Part shown: piece by piece, positions 61,628 to 64,000 of the stretch
How the letters are laid out: each line of letters starts with the position of its first letter
Position numbering within the stretch: the stretch's first letter is position 1
From: Gemmatimonadota bacterium
Lineage (GTDB): Bacteria; Gemmatimonadota; Gemmatimonadetes; Longimicrobiales; Gaopeijiaceae
Length of the DNA stretch: 64,000 nucleotides
Assembly (NCBI GenBank): GCA_041390125.1
Contig: JAWKQN010000022.1
Coordinates: forward strand, 1 to 64,000
Direction: 5' to 3'
Notes under the pieces: generated by a model
The model's database searches: none
What the model was told of the DNA's origin: nothing
The model's input: the letters and a program-made list of their open reading frames with translations, nothing else
Position numbers and translations under genes: made by a program

Positions 61628-64000
61628 CGATCCCAGCCAGTAGTTCGCCTTGATCAGGAACACGTTGCGCCCGAGGTCCGTCCAGGCGCGGCCCAGATCG
61701 GACCACGGCTCGAGGGTGGGGTCGGTGCTGCGATCCGAGCGGTTCTGGCTCCACACCAGGAAGAGCGTGGAGCCCGGCCGGTACTCCCAGCGCACCACCA
61801 GGTTGCCGCGCAGGGAGCGCACCCGGAAGTCGGGATCGGCGAACGCGAGGGCGGGCGCGGGCCCGGGCCCATCGGCGTCGGCGGAGTAGCGACCGCTCCC
61901 CTCGTCGAAGCGGAGCGTGGACCCTTCGCTTCCGTACGGCAGGAAGTCGTAGCTCGCGGGCCGACGCAGGGCGCGGAAGGCCTCGTAGTCCCCGTTCGAC
62001 ACGAAGGGCTGCGCATAGAGCTGGACCGTGAGCGCGGGCGTGAGCGCGAGATCCACGCGCAGCGTGGCCTCCAGGCTCTCCCGCTCCAGGCCCGCGAACA
62101 GGTAGCGCGCGCCGAAGGTCGCGCTCGCCGCGGCATCCGCGGCCTGTGTCACGTAGAAGGCGTCGTCCTCGCTCCTGCGATAGGCCGCCGCCACGCTCCA
62201 GCTCCACCAGCCGCTCCCCCGCCCCGCGAGCGACGGCGTCAGCGCCACCGACCACGATCCGACCTCGGACTCCGTCCAGGTGGCGCGCAACCCGCCCGAC
62301 ACGCCGCGGCGGTCGTCGCTCGACACCCCGCCGGAGACGAACCAACCCGCCGGCTGCACCATGCGCGGCCCACCTCGGGTCTCGCGCGTGCTCAGCGCCT
62401 CCAGGTCGCGGCGGAGCGCGAGGTCGAAGCTGCGGAAGCCCTGCGTCTGCCCGCTCAGATCCACGCGCACGTTCGTACCGGTGCGGGTCCCGCCGAAGTC
62501 CCAGAACGAGAAGGCCTGCCCGCTGACGCGCAACGAACGGAACGTGGCGCTCGGGCTCAGCCAGCGGCGCCTCAGCAGCCCGAACAGGACGTGGCGGTCG
62601 GCCTGGTTCTGGAATCCGGCGTCATTGAGCTCGAATCCGGGCGAGAGCGATTGGCCGTTCAGGCTGTAGATCCAATCCCCCGCCTCCTTCACCAACTCCA
62701 GCTCGGCGCCCCAGCCGCCGAGCGCGGTGGACTCCGGGTCGAGCTCGAGATGGTCCTGATCCGGGCGCTGGAAGAACCGGGCGGACGAACGCTGCGCCCG
62801 CAGGATGGCGGCGGCGGGCCCGCGCACGTGCGAGGCGCCCACCCAGCCGCGCAGCGCGTGGGCGCGGTTGCCCCAGCGGCGCACGAAGTCGATGCCACCG
62901 GTGACGGCACCGTCCCGCAGGACGTCGAACGCCGGGCCGCCCTGCTCGCGCAGGCTGTTCGTCACGATGAGGCCCACCTCGCTGCCGCTCGCGTTGAAGT
63001 CCCGGCGGACCCGCACCACGGACAGGTTCGTGCGCGGCTCGACCGGTACCTCGACGACGGGGCCACCGGGGCTCTCGATCACACGCGCGTGCTCGCGGTC
63101 CGTGGTGGCGTTCAGGACGCCCACGGTCCATCCGGACGGCGTGCGCCCCGACACCTTGGCGGCACCGAGGATCGTGGAGGCGGACGGCGCGTCGACGAAC
63201 AGGCCGGAGGCACCCAGGCTCGGCGCGCGCCCGACGCGGCGCGTGTAGAAGAAGCGCATGCTGCTCAGACCGCCGAAGTCGAAGGCACTCGCGCCCTCGA
63301 CGAAGAACGGGCGGCGCTCCTCGAAGAACTGCTCGAAGGCGCTGAGGTTCACTACCGCCGGGTCCGCCTCCACCTGCCCGAAGTCGGGATTGAAGGTGGC
63401 GTCGAGCGTGAGCGATCCCGTCAGCCCGTACTTCAGGTCCAGCCCGCCGGACAGGCCGTAGACGCTCCCGTCGTCGAACGGGCTCGTCGGATCGGCGCGC
63501 GCATCGAAGGAGCCGCTGGCCACCGTGTAGGGAAGGATCTCCAGCCGGTCGGGTGCTTCGAGCCCCAGGAGGCCCTCGAGATGGCCGAAGCGGGACGCGA
63601 ACCCGGGCTCGGTGGGGGGCGTCCAGGCCCAATCGACCACTTCCCCCGCTGCGACGATGTCGCGCCGGAACTGGACGCCCCAGACGGGAGCGGCCCCACC
63701 TCCCGCGAAGCGGAGCTGCGTGAACGGGATCCGGATCTCGGCCGTCCACCCCGCGGAGTCGACCCGGGTGGCGGCCTCCCACACCGGATCCCAGGTCATG
63801 TCCATCCCGCTCTCGCTGTCGTTGGGCGCGATCAGGTCGTTGCGCCCTCCCGCCGGTGTGACCCCGAACACGTACGCCGTGCGGTGGTCGTGCTGCGAAT
63901 CGAGCATGACCAGGAACTGGTCGTTGAACAGCCCGAAGGAGTCGCGCCGCCCGCGGAGCCGCGAGACGGTGCCCCCGTCGCGCGCGGAGAGCCGCGCGCC
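61625..64000 (-). CDS. DUF5916-type outer-membrane barrel protein with N-terminal CBM9-like domain (5' end outside window)
   Basis: At least 791 residues; the frame runs open through the right edge, so the start lies beyond. The first residues, FGLFNDQFLVMLDSQHDHRT, followed by AYVFGVTPAGGRNDLI and VWEAATRVDSAGWTAEIRIP, match the carbohydrate-binding family 9-like domain. The typical DUF5916 continuation is FGQVEADPAVVNLSAFEQFF and ERRPFFVEGASAFDFG, followed by a ~500-residue barrel. Common in Gemmatimonadota and Bacteroidota; function unknown, presumed outer-membrane. Ends LIKANYWLGS. Confidence 0.9.
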   Translation of the reverse strand, partial: GARLSARDGGTVSRLRGRRDSFGLFNDQFLVMLDSQHDHRTAYVFGVTPAGGRNDLIAPNDSESGMDMTWDPVWEAATRVDSAGWTAEIRIPFTQLRFAGGGAAPVWGVQFRRDIVAAGEVVDWAWTPPTEPGFASRFGHLEGLLGLEAPDRLEILPYTVASGSFDARADPTSPFDDGSVYGLSGGLDLKYGLTGSLTLDATFNPDFGQVEADPAVVNLSAFEQFFEERRPFFVEGASAFDFGGLSSMRFFYTRRVGRAPSLGASGLFVDAPSASTILGAAKVSGRTPSGWTVGVLNATTDREHARVIESPGGPVVEVPVEPRTNLSVVRVRRDFNASGSEVGLIVTNSLREQGGPAFDVLRDGAVTGGIDFVRRWGNRAHALRGWVGASHVRGPAAAILRAQRSSARFFQRPDQDHLELDPESTALGGWGAELELVKEAGDWIYSLNGQSLSPGFELNDAGFQNQADRHVLFGLLRRRWLSPSATFRSLRVSGQAFSFWDFGGTRTGTNVRVDLSGQTQGFRSFDLALRRDLEALSTRETRGGPRMVQPAGWFVSGGVSSDDRRGVSGGLRATWTESEVGSWSVALTPSLAGRGSGWWSWSVAAAYRRSEDDAFYVTQAADAAASATFGARYLFAGLERESLEATLRVDLALTPALTVQLYAQPFVSNGDYEAFRALRRPASYDFLPYGSEGSTLRFDEGSGRYSADADGPGPAPALAFADPDFRVRSLRGNLVVRWEYRPGSTLFLVWSQNRSDRSTDPTLEPWSDLGRAWTDLGRNVFLIKANYWLGS

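Overview
The window is high-G+C bacterial chromosome, densely coded on both strands, with many GTG and some TTG starts and many 4-base stop/start overlaps (ATGA or GTGA). Taken together, several features suggest a Gram-negative, outer-membrane-bearing, respiratory member of Gemmatimonadota or a close relative: TonB-dependent receptors, lipoproteins with Big (bacterial Ig-like) domains, a DUF5916-type outer-membrane protein, an ECF sigma factor overlapping a Ser/Thr kinase with TPRs, and M28/M48 lipoprotein peptidases. That placement is inference from gene families only. No rRNA, tRNA, CRISPR array, insertion sequence or prophage is visible.

Layout. (1) 1-18.6 kb is a cell-surface polysaccharide region. 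Two paralogous Ig-repeat/parallel beta-helix lipoproteins flank a polysaccharide deacetylase. They are followed by an asparagine-synthetase-like amidotransferase, a GT4 glycosyltransferase, an O-antigen-ligase-like membrane protein, a methyltransferase, a formyltransferase fused to a GINT1-like propeller, and a class V aminotransferase. (2) 18.6-28.1 kb holds a GNAT acetyltransferase, a polytopic membrane protein with a His-rich motif, a NarL-type two-component pair, a TonB-dependent receptor, an SDR, a small lipoprotein and a short plug-domain outer-membrane protein. (3) 28.2-35.9 kb, all on the minus strand, is a signalling and phosphate-uptake block: zinc-ribbon Ser/Thr kinase, PP2C phosphatase, PstS, PhoU fused to a phosphatase-like domain, PstC, PstA and two different PstB ATPases. 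(4) 36.2-51.5 kb contains an HExxH peptidase, an Ig lipoprotein with an embedded TonB-plug segment, an ECF sigma/kinase-TPR pair, M28 peptidase, esterase, M48 peptidase, YjbQ, a Tat-exported aminotransferase-fold protein and a Sco-PCuAC copper chaperone fusion. (5) 51.6-55.1 kb is a molybdate/tungstate operon (regulator-modA-modB-modC) behind a palindromic operator. (6) 55.2-64 kb has a 5'-nucleotidase-like lipoprotein, a second TonB receptor, a DinB-like protein, a cytochrome c lipoprotein, a cupin and a truncated DUF5916 outer-membrane protein.

The most unusual system is the phosphate block. The two PstB proteins carry complementary losses: one lacks the LSGGQ signature, the other lacks the Q-loop Gln and H-loop His. 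This is the pattern expected of an obligate heterodimer with one consensus and one degenerate ATP site. PhoU in the same operon carries a low-molecular-weight phosphatase/ArsC-like domain without its CX5R catalytic residues. A kinase/PP2C pair lies immediately upstream. The second unusual item is a Big-domain lipoprotein (37.2-39.8 kb) that contains the C-terminal half of a TonB receptor plug but no receptor barrel.
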